64,000 nucleotides of DNA, from the NCBI GenBank assembly GCA_011503125.2, contig WWBZ02000017.1:92821-156820 (forward strand), in the 5' to 3' direction. Positions 21,301 through 32,213 of this stretch are shown here, piece after piece. The notes under the pieces are model-generated. The model did not search any database and was not told where the DNA came from. It saw nothing but the letters and a program-made list of their open reading frames with translations. This DNA comes from Botryosphaeria dothidea (taxonomy: Eukaryota; Ascomycota; Dothideomycetes; Botryosphaeriales; Botryosphaeriaceae). The translations under genes were made by a program, and so were the position numbers. How positions within the stretch are numbered: the stretch's first letter is position 1; each line of letters starts with the position of its first letter.

Positions 21301-21657
21301 GCTACGGTTTCTTCTTCTATATACTCTTATAGATAGCTATAGCTATATAGACCCTTCGGGGAGCTAAATTAGCTTAAAATTAAATTTATCTATCTATCTA
21401 TATTAATATAAAGAGAGATAACTAGGCGGTACTAAGTCTAGTAAAGAATCTATAGATATATAATAGATTAAAGTATATCGATATTTACTATTATAATATC
21501 CGTAATCTTATATAAAGAAACCGGATTTATATCGAGTATATATATACTAAGAATATAGTAGCGGACGGGCTTACTAAGTTCTTACTAAGAGAAGGTTTTT
21601 AAAGATTTATTAGCTAACTAGAACTCGAGAAATTACGGTATAACGGCTAAGTAGAAG
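18383..21657 (+). pseudogene. C3 integrase end, reverse transcriptase and RNase H, RIP-mutated
   Basis: This continues the C3 frame after C2. It covers the end of integrase, a charged linker, a reverse transcriptase with FKLKFNINSLFKKAKARF-like and YTDN/YVDD-position sequence near 19990, and RNase H with the closing VADGLTK near 21560. SINE S2 splits RNase H. In 18421-19080 I found no CpA and no TpG at all. Confidence 0.75.
20789..21398 (+). mobile_element. SINE S2
   Basis: 610 bases, flanked by the 15-base duplication TATATTAATATAAAG (20774-20788 and 21399-21413). Same architecture as S1 in the plus orientation: tRNA-like head with GTTCGAATC, duplicated middle motif, L1-like end and (ATCT)n tail. 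Saturated by RIP. Confidence 0.88.
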
Positions 21658-21870
21658 TATTAAGAAAATAGCCGTACTAGCTATAGTTTAGTTATCTAGT
21701 AATACTAAATAAGTAGACTAGTTAAGGGCTACTAGGCCTTTCTAGATAGAACTAGTATAGTACGTAATCTATACGTATATCTTCTAGTATAGTTACGGTA
21801 GATAGAAGAAAAAAAAACTAATATCTTTCTATAAACTATCTCTATACCGCTACTATCGTAATACGAAATA
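21658..21870 (+). repeat. C3 3' LTR
   Basis: 213 bases starting TATTAAGAAAATAGCC (originally TGTTAAG). The reverse complement of most of it recurs at 28869-29040. To its right is LINE L3 sequence on the minus strand. Confidence 0.75.
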
Positions 21871-23716
21871 AAGAATAATTTAGTTATTAAACTTTTAATA
21901 CTATACTATCTTCGCTAGTAAAAAGGGCGGCCCTATTTACTTTAATTCTACGTATAAAGCGGAAGATATAAGCTAGAATACGGGGCCTTAAGCTAGAAAA
22001 GAAAACTAAGAAAGTTTAGACGAAAGAGAGATAGTTAATAGACCGTACTTCTTATAGATTAGAAGAGCTAGTAATAAACGGTTCTTAGATAAGAATAATA
22101 TCTATTTTAAGCTCTATTACTAGCTATAATAGCTCTTTAGTAGCTAGGCTTTTCCGGGCGACGTTAGCTTCTAGTACTCTTATATATTCTATAAATATAG
22201 AGTCTAATTCCGCTTAGAGTGGGTCGGAAATTTTAATTTCCTATATTTTTTAGCTTTAGCGGGGTAGTATACTAGTAGAGTATACTTCTATAGTAATCTA
22301 GCCTTTCTAGGGTAGTATAGGTTCTAAGTTCGAATCTTAGACCGCTTACCTACTCGTGGTATATACGTCCTACGTTAAAAGTATACGTACCCGCGTTCTC
22401 CCTAGCGGTAATAAGGAGGAAAATCTATAGGTAGTTAGGGTGGGCCATAAGTAGTATATACGTCCTACTATAAAAGTATACGTACCCGCGTTCTCTCTAG
22501 CGGTAATAAGGGAGAGAAGGGCTAGCTAGGCGCTTCTAAAAATAAATTTTAAGAGCGCTTTACTAGCGCTTATAAATAGGTAAGCCGGGACTTCTTACGG
22601 CTTAGTCTTAAGATTTATAGTTATCTCTCTCTATAGTTTCTTTCTCTTAGCTACTCTTCTTACTTTAGATACCGCTACCGGTATATAGAAAAACTATACT
22701 AAATAGAGTATTTACGGATACTACTATTATAGATAGGGAAGGTTTTTACTCGGGCTATCCTAAGAAAGTAGCCACGGTTTCCCCTTCTATATACTCTTAT
22801 AGATAGCTATAGCTATATAGACCCTTCGGGGAGCTAAATTAGCTTAAAATTAAATTTATCTATCTATCTATATTTTTTAGCTTTATAGAAGACTTTTAGT
22901 AGAAAGAGTCTCTTATTAGTTACTCTTTTAGCCTTCTCTTTAGTAGAGAAGGCTATATAGATTAAGCTAGCCTATTAGGCTTTCCTTCGAGATTTAGAGG
23001 TTAGTTAGTATAGCTCTCTAATTACGTTTAGGCCTTAGTTAAAAGCCTTAACCTCTTCCTTAATAAAAAAAGAGAATTTCTTATTCGTATAGTTCTAGAA
23101 AATAGTTATAGGAACGCCGTATATAGCTATCTTATACTAGAGCCTATTAATCTTAAGGTTATAAAAGAAGGTAATCTTTAAGATAATAGTAGAGTTCTTA
23201 GCTAGAAAGTCTACTATATAGGCTTCTATATACGTAAGAACTATATTTTTCTTCTCTAATATCGAGACGGTTAAGATAACTAGGTTATTTAATTTAAATT
23301 CGGCTTTAAAGGCTTTATTTATTACGTTACGGAGATAGAGTAGGTGTAGAGAGATCTCGTTCTAAGGCTTTAGAACGACCTATCTTTCTCTAATCGGGGC
23401 GGGCTTTAGAGCCGGTCTAGTCCTCTTCGTTAGGAGGACTATTTACTATTCTCTTTACTTAACTACTTTCGCGTAGATAGAAATACGGGCTTAGGAGGCC
23501 GAAGTAGTTTAGGAAGCTTAACGAGATTAGAGGAGCCGGGGAGCCTAGAGAAGCTAGGGGGCTTAAGAGACCTAAGAAGCTTAGCGGCCTTAGAGGACTT
23601 TAGTTAGTTCTCTAGTCTAGTTAGCTAGTACTCTTATCGTATTCTCTATTAAGCGGATTTAGATAGCTAGAATAGATTTTAACCGGTTAAGTATATCTTT
23701 TTCTATATATTCGGGG
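21871..23716 (-). mobile_element. L3a: LINE ORF1 region, split by SINE S3
   Basis: RIP-saturated sequence matching 50166-51390, where the same family recurs. On the minus strand it encodes the ORF1 region. The SINE interrupts it at 22259-22868. Its left end abuts the C3 LTR, and its right end is cut by the start of L1a. Confidence 0.75.
22259..22868 (+). mobile_element. SINE S3
   Basis: 610 bases, flanked by the 17-base duplication TATATTTTTTAGCTTTA (22242-22258 and 22869-22885). Architecture as in S1 and S2. The uninterrupted target is visible at about 50540-50560 in the other L3 copy. Confidence 0.9.
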
Positions 23717-23724
23717 AAAAAAAC

Positions 23725-25284
23725 ATGACCACACCAAAAAATCGACCCCAAGCTACGGCGCCGGGAGAGGGCCCTAGGGACTCTCCTAGGCTTCGCGAGT
23801 CCCAAAATAGTACTTAAGACAACTGCAGCCGCGAAGTGGTTAATGTAGAGGACACAGGAAGAGGCGAACAGCCTCCCCCAGTGACTACCTCTACCCAGCC
23901 CTAATACACCCCCAAGAAACCGTAGAGCACCCAGTACAGCGTAGAATACGTTAAGAGAGCCTCAAAAACAGCAGACACCCTCCTCCAAGCCCTATAAACA
24001 TCCGCTAGCCTCCCTTCAGTCCTCTCCAGCCAGGTGAAAAATTTTCTCGACATTGCCAAGACAATCTTCCAGGATCATATTACTATCTGCCAGGAGGCAA
24101 CCACCAAGGAGCCAGGCCTTAAGGACATCCTCAAAGAGGTCCAACAGGTCCAAAAGACAGTTAACCGTATCTAGGCTACCTCTACACCCACACCCAACAC
24201 TCGCAGCTGGGCACAAATTGCAGCCCAAGCAGCCCCGAAGCCCCCTACCCCCCCAGCCACTACTGAACTTACCCTCTACTTCCTAGAGACAGCAAATAGA
24301 CAAGAAATAGCCAAGCTCTTAAATGAGGCAATTATCAGAAAGATCTAGGCAGGAAAAAGCTGGGCGTGCAAGAAAGTACTTGCTGCTAAGAAGCTCCCCA
24401 GTGGAGACGTTAGGATCTTTATACCGGATGAAGCAACCAGAACAGCCCTTCTCTAGGACCAGGAATGGACTACAGGACTAGGAAAAGAAGTCAGGCCTAA
24501 CCAGCAGCTATACTTAGTGCTAGTACACAACGTCCCTCGAGAAGGAATCGACACCACAGACCCCCAAGCTATCCAAACCATCTAGGAGCAGAACCTATCT
24601 CTACACCCAGGACTACGTATCAGCAAGCTGGCCTAGCTAAAGAGGAAGCTCCTAGAGGGGAAAACTCACTCGGCCATCATCCTTAGCACCACAAACCCCG
24701 AAACCGCTAACCAGATTATTAATAAGGGGCTTGTTATTAACTTTGCTATCTATATAGCGCAGTACTATAACGCAGCCTTTATAGTAACCCAGTGTTTCAA
24801 GTGCCAGGCCTACGGTTATATCACCAACCATTGTAAAAAGGAGGAAAAGTACGGATAGTGCAGCAAGGCACACAATACTAGGGACTGCCCTAAGGAAAGC
24901 ATACAGTGCGCAAACTGCTCTTAAAGGCATACAGCCTAGAGCAACTCCTGCCCAGCACGCAGAGCCTGCCATGCTAAGGCCGCCCAGGCCCGCCTAGCAG
25001 CACCAGAAAGGCACCGGGAAGGACCCCTGATAACCAAAACACAGCCTTAAACTAACTGGTTGACCGTTGGACCAAGGAAGAGGATTAGGGAGGAGGAGCC
25101 GGTCAAGAGGGGACCAGGCAGGCCAAGAGACTTAAGCCGCCCCCCGCCTCCTAACTAAATGAGGTTCACCGGACTCAACAGCTCACAACACGCCTTAGAG
25201 GAGCCCGCGGGAACTCCCTCCTCACAGCCTACACCACTAGCCCCCTCGCAGCCGGACCTAGAGATGGAAGGAAGTCAATGTTAG
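23725..25284 (+). pseudogene. L1a ORF1: nucleic-acid-binding Gag-like protein
   Basis: One frame of about 520 codons from ATG 23725 to TAG 25282-25284. The N-terminal 150 residues are polar, followed by a Pro/Ala-rich linker. Near the C-terminus are three zinc knuckles: CFKC at 24793-24804 with its His changed to Tyr (CAT to TAT), a second with its first Cys changed to Tyr, and an intact CX2CX3HX6C near 24910. Such knuckles package the LINE RNA. A basic AT-hook-like GPGRPR follows near 25100. In-frame stops are RIP products. The stop overlaps the ORF2 start (ATGTTAG). Confidence 0.85.
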
Positions 25285-28200
25285 ACATAGGCTCTCTCTC
25301 CATTGTACAGTATAACGTCCATAAGAGCAAGGATAGGGTAATGCTCCCGCTCTTCAAGGAAGTGGACCCAAAGATCCACTATATCCTAGCTATCCAGGAA
25401 CCTTAGAGGAACCCGAGGGTTAAGACAACAGTAAGACACCCTGCCTACCATACAGTTTTTCCCCAGGAGGGAGTGGCAAGAACCTGCTTCTTTATAAGCA
25501 AGGCCATTGGCCCCGACTCCTAGCAAGCAACAGTCCATTCACCAGATCTCATCACACTTTCCCTCATTACTAGGACACATACAATCTATATCCATAACTG
25601 CTATAATCCCCCGCCAGCCTCTTATACTAGTACAGCGCTAGAAACCCTATCTCTTCTACCGGAAGTTCTTAGAAAACTAGGGGAGCACATTCTCCTAGGG
25701 GACTTTAACCTCCACCATCCTATCTAGGGAGGTATAACCTCCCTAATACACCACACCCTAGCGGATAACCTAATTAAGATAGCTACCGCAGCTAATCTTA
25801 ACCTAGCCCTTCTAAGGGGCACTATTACTAGACGAGATAGTAGCAGCGAGAGTACTCTAGACCTTGTCTTTATATCACGGTGGCTAGAGGAGAGAATCCT
25901 TAGCTGTAGAGTTAGCTAGGAGCTCGAATCATCCTCTGACCACCTACCTATCCTTACTATACTTGATTTTTCTCCTACCCCCGCAGAACTACGCCCCCTA
26001 AGGCCCTAGTGGAAGAAAGCAGACTGGAAGAGAACTAATAATATACTCCAATTAAAGCTCGAACACCTTAAAGCAGCCCCTCTTAACACTAAAGTAGACC
26101 TAGATTACTTTACTACACTACTCCAGGAGGCCATCCAAAGGACAATCCAGGAGACTATCCCAGTAGCGAGACCCTCGCCCTAGGCCTCTATACAATGGAC
26201 AAAGGAGTGTTCGGACCTAGTGCACCAGGCTAGAGTAGCTAGAAGGAAGTGGACGGCCACAGGGAGGGAGGAGGACTGGGTAGTATACCAAACTATTGCT
26301 AATAGCAAGAAGAGGCAGATCAGAAGAGATAGAACAAAAGCATGGCGCAGAACAGTAGCTGAGATTACTTCGGACCCATCTACACTCTGGAAGCTCTCAA
26401 AGTGGGCAAGAACAAGGGCACTGGAACCTCCAGCCCCACCTCAGTTCCCACCCCTCCAGGGAGCAGATGAACAACTACATTACGACAACCAGTCCAAGGC
26501 AGAAATCCTTACCAACCAGTTCTTCCCACCTCCCAGGGCCACCGACCTCTCAGATCTAGATGGGTGTATATACCCAGTGCCAGTAGAGATTCCCCAAGAC
26601 CTTACTGAAGAGCAGGTCCTCCACACCATCAAGAAGCTTCCCCCAGACAAGGCACCAGGCCCAGACAAGATCACCAACAGGTTCCTAAAGCAATGCGCTG
26701 AGACACTAAGGGGACCCCTCACCAGGCTCTTCCAGGGATGCCTCGCACTTGGATACCACCCTAGGCAGTTCAAAAGCTCTATTACCGTAGTCCTTAGGAA
26801 ACCACAGAGGGACGACTATACCAAAGCCAAGTCATTTAGGCCGATTGCTTTACTTAATACGCTAGGGAAGCTACTTGAGAGGATTATAGCAGACAGAATC
26901 TCCCAGGCTACTAAAGCATACGGCCTGCTCCCTAATACACAGATGGGAGCTAGGAGAAACAGATCCGCAGTAGCAGCTCTTGACCTACTCACAGAACAGA
27001 TCCATACTATCTGGGCACAAGACCCAGGGCTAGTGGCTTCAGTCCTTAGCCTGGATATCTCGGGAGCATATAACCACGTATCTTATAGAAGGCTTCTCTA
27101 CAATATAAGGATGGCAAAACTCCCAGAATGGGTAGAAAGATTCACCCGATCCTTTCTACAGGACCGTACCACTCAGCTATCCTTCGGAGACTTCACCAGT
27201 CTACCAATCTAGACCTCAACCGGGATTCCCCAGGGATCCTCACTATCGCCGATACTCTACCTATTCTTTGCTTCTAATCTACTTACACAGCTACGCAGGG
27301 GCAATACCTTCCCCCTTGGATTCGTCGATGATACTAATATCCTAACCTTTAGTAGATCTACAGAATAGAACTATAGGACACTAGAGGGAGCACATCAAAT
27401 TTGCGAGCACTGGGCAGCTACCCACGGGTCAGCTTTCTCGCCCGACAAGTATCACCTTATTCATTTTACAAGGAAACCAAGGAGATTCAATATGGCAGCA
27501 GGGATCCGTATCCCTGGATTTGCTGGATGCCCAGAGCCTACAATTAAGATTCTAGGAGTCCACGTAGACAACAAGCTCAGATGGGGACCCCATATTAGGG
27601 AAACAGGAGCTAAGGCAATCAAACAGTGCACATCTCTCTCTAGACTCGCGGCGTCTACCTAGGGAGCCTCATTTACTAAAGCCCGTCATATCTATGCGGC
27701 CGTGGTAAGGCCAGTCCTTACCTACGGCTGTGGGGTATGGCATACCCTAGAGGGAATCCCAGGGTGGAGAAAAACAACTATCCAGCCACTAAAGAAGATC
27801 CAAAACCAGTGCCTACGCACCATCTCAGGGGCGTATAAGTCAACCAGCATATAAACCTTAGAGCATGAGACAGGGATTCCCCCACTCTCACTACACCTGG
27901 ACGAACTAGCACTAGCCCAGGCTATTAGAGCTAGGGATGGCCCAGTCGCGATAGTAGTAGAGGAAACTTGCCAGAGTATTAAATAGATAGCTCGGGCTAC
28001 TCTAAGTACTAGAGGCGCCACTAGCCCTGCTAGAAGAACCCTGCTTAGAAAAAAGGCAAACTCACTCCTCAACTACTGCCCCTCTACCTACTAGAGTCTC
28101 TCGGAGCGAACGAAGCTACGCATAGCATATAGGAACAAGTAGAAGGAGAGATGGATAAAGTCTACTAGCCAGGGAAGACAAGACAAGCCAGTAGCCCAAA

Positions 28201-28589
28201 GCATATAGTGGAACCCAAAAATCAGACAAATCCACAGCGAACTATCCAAGCCACAGAGCACACTCGCCACCCTACTACGTACAAAGCATATTGGACTAGA
28301 GGACTTCCTCTCAAGGCGCAAGGTGCCAGGGCACCCTAGTCCTGCCTGTCCATGCGGCTGGCATAGACAAACCCCAAAGCATATCCTCCTCTTCTGCCCC
28401 CACTTCCAATAGGGCAGGGCATAGATGCTCCAAAGGGCAGGGACCACGGACTACTACTCCCTCCTCTCAACAAAGAAGAGGATCAAAGCAGCAACAGACT
28501 GGTTCTTACGCCTAGGGCTGCTCAAGCAATTCAGCCTGGCAAGGGAACTAATATAGGAAGATAACCAGGAAGAGGAACTAGGAGGATAA
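25278..28589 (+). pseudogene. L1a ORF2: endonuclease and reverse transcriptase
   Basis: The frame runs from ATG 25278 to TAA 28587-28589, about 1100 codons. An APE-type endonuclease comes first (VQYNVHKSK near 25310, AIQEP, GDFNLHHPIW near 25695, SDHLPI near 25940). Reverse transcriptase follows, with LPPDKAPGPDKITN near 26637, FRPIALLNTLGKLLERI near 26835, GIPQGSSLSPILY near 27222 and the catalytic FVDD at 27321-27332. The C-terminus has a Cys/His motif (CPCGWHRQTPKHILLFCPH). I see no RNase H domain, unlike L2. Residues from 26220 to 27212 are open; elsewhere TAG stops interrupt. Confidence 0.9.
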
Positions 28590-28868
28590 CCAGGACCACC
28601 AGGACCACTAGGACCCGGACAACTACGAGGATAAGGACTAAAGAGATAGGTCTAGTAGGTGAATATAGGGCTGCCACAGCAGCCGCTACTGGTAAGAAGG
28701 AAAAACAAGAACTAGTATAGGATAGCATGCCTAGAGAGAGAGGAGGGGTTTTTGCCAGGCGAAAAGGTTTTCCCCCTCGTGTAAAATAACTACAGATAGC
28801 CAGCCCCGCATGGACCCGTAAGGGAGCTATATCGGGAAGAAATAAATTTATCTATCTATCTATCTATA
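28590..28868 (+). other. L1a 3' untranslated region and tail
   Basis: The last 75 bases carry AGATAGCCA, GCATGGACCC, GGGAGCTA and AAATTTATCTATCTAT in the same order and spacing as the ends of the four SINEs. This is probably the structure the L1 reverse transcriptase recognises. The tail is (ATCT)n. Confidence 0.75.
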
Positions 28869-29040
28869 GAAAGATATTAGTTTTTTCTTCTTCTATCTAC
28901 CGTAACTATACTAGAAGATATATATATAGATTACGTATTATACTAGTTCTATCTAGAAAGGCCTAGTAGTCCTTAACTAGTCTACTTATTTAGTATTACC
29001 GGATAACTAAACTATAGTTAGTACGGCTATTTTCTTAATA
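28869..29040 (-). repeat. C3 LTR fragment, inverted
   Basis: Reverse complement of about the first 170 bases of the 213-base C3 LTR. It begins beside the L1a tail and ends beside L3 sequence at the same L3 position where the C3 3' LTR adjoins L3a. That makes it the likely C3 5' LTR, now separated from and inverted relative to the rest of C3. Confidence 0.6.
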
Positions 29041-30073
29041 TTTCGGATAATAAACCTCTATAACTAGGCTACTTAAAGATAAAAAGAATTCTTTAAGATA
29101 TTAAAAAGAGTTCTAGAGTACTTAAGTATTCTCGAACCCTCTATAATTTTTAGGGACTTTAACGAATACTATTTATAGTAGAACCCTCTTACCCGACTAA
29201 TATAAGAAGCTTCTAAGCTAGTTAAATAGATAGAAGTAAATAATCTAGAGCTACTAAATACGGTAGAAGAAGCTATCTTCTTTAAACCGGATCTAGTACG
29301 CTCTACGATTCTTAATCTAACTATAATAACCTAAAATTTATTTAATAAAATAAAGAACTAGTAAGTTCTCGACGACTTTAGCTTAGATTACCGTCCGATA
29401 TTCTTTAAGATAGAAACTAGAGGCCCTATAGCGGATTCTTCTACTACTATAATCCGATTTAATACTATAAAAGTAGACTAGAAAAAGTTCTCTTTAATTT
29501 TCTAAGAGAAAGTTAAAAAAAAGCTTCTAAACGTACTAGTAATAGCCCGTAACCTAGAATCTTTTTTCTCTCTTTCGAAAGAGATAGTAGCCGCTAAACT
29601 ACTAAAGATACTAGCGCTAAATAATTTAAAAGATACGCTAACTAAAGCTATCTCCTACGCTACGAATCTTACTATTCCCCGCTTTAAACTAGAACTAAAA
29701 TCGAAACCGTAGTAGAACGATAAGCTATCTACTAAACGGTAAGAGCTAAAACGAAAGATTTATCTTCTCTTCTATCTTTCTACGAAGAGAGATAAGTAAA
29801 AATATCTAGAAACCCGAAAAACCTTCGTTAACGCGATTAAGTAAGCTAAACGTTAATACTAGAATTAATTTCTCTCGTTAAACTCCTTCTAAGATATATA
29901 TAAAGCTATATTCTATACGAAGCCGCGATTCTATAATTAAATTCCCCCTATAAAGAAGAAAGATAGCTAAGTTAAGACTAGCTTTAAGAGGTAGTACTCT
30001 ACTCTAAGAGAGGGCCTCTTTCTTATATCTTTCTTAGCCCCTCCGTTTAAATAGAATAGTTACTCTTTCTCTA
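29041..30073 (+). mobile_element. L3b: LINE endonuclease and linker, RIP-saturated
   Basis: On the plus strand, read through stops, this shows an endonuclease core (RDFNEYY for GDFN near 29155, DYRPIFF near 29390) and the linker toward the reverse transcriptase. It is the counterpart of 49040-50160 on the minus strand. It ends where the G3a LTR is inserted. Confidence 0.72.
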
Positions 30074-30939
30074 TATAAGGTAGTAAAGCCGAAATAATAG
30101 TATTACTTTTAACTAAAAATCTATATATAGATAGATAGATAGATAGATAAATTTAATTAAGCTAATTTAGCTCCTCGAAGAGTCTATATAGCTATAGCTA
30201 TCTATAAGGGTATATAAAAAAGAAAACCGTAGCTACTTTCTTAGAATAGCTTAGGTAAAAACCTTCTCTATCTATAATAGTAGTATCTATAGATACTCTA
30301 TTTAGTATAATTTTTTCTATATATTAGTAGCGGTATCTAAAGTAGAAAGAGTAGCTAAGAGAGAGGGGAACTATAGAGAGAGATAACTATAAATCTTAAG
30401 ACTAAGCCGTAAGAAGTCCCGGCTTATCTATTTATAAGCGCTAGTAAAGCGCTCTTAGAATTTATTTTTAGAAGCGCCTAGCTAGTCCTTCTCCCTCTTA
30501 TTACCGCTAGAGAGAATACGGGTACGTATACTTTTATAGTAGGACGTATATACTACTTATAGTCTACCCTAACTACCTATAGATTTTTCTTCTTATTACC
30601 GCTAGAAAGAATACGAGTACGTATACTTTTAATATAGAACGTATATACTACGAGTAGGTAAGCGGTCTAAGATTTAAACTTAGAACCTATACTATCCTAG
30701 AAAGACTAGGTTACCGTAGAAGTATACCCTACTAATATACTACCCCGCTAAAATCTATATATAAGAAGAAAGAAAAGAGAGTCTAGAAAGAGAGAGCGAA
30801 GAGTAAATATACCTAGTCGCTTAGCGCTAGGCCTGTATTTTAATATCTAACTAAGTTATTCTTAGTATAGCTAGAGCCTCTAGTTACTATTAAGTATCTA
30901 CTTAGTTATCTAGAATAGTAGCGTTTAAAAAGCCTAATA
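30074..30939 (-). repeat. G3a 3' LTR, split by SINE S4
   Basis: Removing the SINE and one target copy (30130-30763) leaves exactly 232 bases, the length of every other G3 LTR. On the minus strand it opens TATTAGG (from TGTTAGG). Confidence 0.88.
30130..30749 (-). mobile_element. SINE S4
   Basis: 620 bases flanked by the 14-base duplication AAAATCTATATATA (30116-30129 and 30750-30763), in the G3a LTR. Same architecture as S1-S3, saturated by RIP, with a longer (GATA)n tail at its left end. Confidence 0.9.
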
Positions 30940-31964
30940 CTATTTTTTTCTTCTCTAAGCGAGATTTACTAAGCTTCTTAAAAAATTCGAGTAGCTTAGA
31001 CGCGTTCTTATAGTATACGTAGTATTTACGGATTTTATTAGGAGTATTCTTATAGTTATTCTAGTATTACTATAGAGAATTAGAGTTCTACTTATTCTAG
31101 TTACCTATAAAGATAATCTTATACTATACTCTATATCTTAAATTTTAGTAGTCTACTATCTCTAGTACTTTCTACTTCTTATAAGTTTTATTCTCGTTCT
31201 TATTAAAGATTATATATACTAGGCTAGACTTCTAGACCTAATTCGGATATAGATTATCTAAGATAAGATATAGCTTCTAGGGGTAGAATATAGAAAAGAT
31301 TTCTTTCTCTTATATATAAGGAGGTATAGTAACTTCGTATACTTTACCGTTAATTAACCTAGTAATTTTCTACGGACTAAGATTCTTTAATAAGAGAGAC
31401 TTACTATTCCGTTCTAGGTTAAAGTCTTAGGCGTTAATAAATACTTTATCGTTTATATAGAAGATAGAGTATAGCTAGCGGAATTTATCTATATAGCGGG
31501 CTTATTCTTCTTATATCTAGACTAGTTAATCTTAGAGAAAGCTTCTTATAGTATTTAACCTTTTAACTAACCGGTCTACCCTAATTACTTCTACTTTTCT
31601 AGTACCCTAGTAGATTTTTATAGATTCTAAGCTAGTACGTAGATAGAATCTATTATCTATAAAGAATAGCGATATACTAGTTAATACGCTAATATACGTA
31701 TTAGCTATAAATTTAGCTTTAGATAGAAAGTCGACCTAGTTATCTTACGCGTAGTTAATATATATCCGGAGGTACTTTTTAAGATCTTTAATAAAGCTCT
31801 CGCTTTAGCCGTTAGTCTAGGGGTAAAAAGTAGTTAATATTTTAACCTTTACGTTATATCGTTCTATAATTCTTCTATAGATATAAGAGTCTATAGCGCT
31901 ATCTCGGTCGGAGATAATATTTATTAGAAAACCTCGTATATAAAAGAGGCGGCGGTTTAGAGCC

Positions 31965-32159
31965 TGATGGATGTGGTGCGAAAGGATGATCGATTGAAGA
32001 GAGAGTTGGCAGGGGTTGATATACCCAACTGCCAAGCTCTGCTCGTTAAGCGAGCTATTAGAGCTAATCTGCCAATGGTCTTGGAGATATGAGTGAACAA
32101 AGAGAACAAAGGAAGAGTCATTCCAGGCCCATGGCCTCCACTGCAGTCCATGCATTCCA
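31965..32159 (-). repeat. C4 3' LTR
   Basis: 195 bases. On the plus strand it begins TGATGG and ends TTCCA. It contains an imperfect palindrome (TTGGCAG at 32006-32012 with CTGCCAA at 32029-32035). A C-rich run at 32163-32170 is the polypurine tract of the minus strand. Confidence 0.93.
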
Positions 32160-32213
32160 TCACACCCCCCAGGGCATGAGAGGCTGAATGAGAGCCTGAC
32201 CTTTATTCGAGTC

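Larger units (their letters stand above)
10586..21870 (+). mobile_element. C3: old Ty1/copia, saturated by RIP, holding three insertions
   Basis: The internal sequence of a copia element occupies 10586-10706, 11766-12945 and 18383-21657, with a 3' LTR at 21658-21870. It is interrupted by L1c (10707-11751), C2 (12946-18377) and S2 (20789-21398), each with target duplications. The 5' LTR is not at the left end; a C3 LTR piece in inverted orientation is found at 28869-29040. CpA and TpG are almost absent. Confidence 0.82.
23717..28868 (+). mobile_element. L1a: full-length Tad/I-like LINE, best copy
   Basis: A 5.15-kb non-LTR element with ORF1, ORF2, a 3' untranslated region and an (ATCT)n tail. 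Its start, a run of seven A, is fixed by comparison with L1b: similarity begins there and the sequences upstream are unrelated. The first ATG follows after one base, so the leader is only about eight bases. RIP is moderate; stops are TAG or TAA replacing Gln or Trp. I find no target duplication: the left flank is L3 and the right flank is a C3 LTR. Confidence 0.9.

Noticed and set aside
27722..28728. Minus-strand open frames in L1a
   Set aside because: They are shadows of ORF2 and its 3' region, without domains, and are absent from L1b and L1d.
23717..28868. Target duplication for L1a using AGAAAGATATT-like flanks
   Set aside because: The left flank (L3, ending TTCGGGG) and right flank (C3 LTR) share no repeat beyond a few bases.
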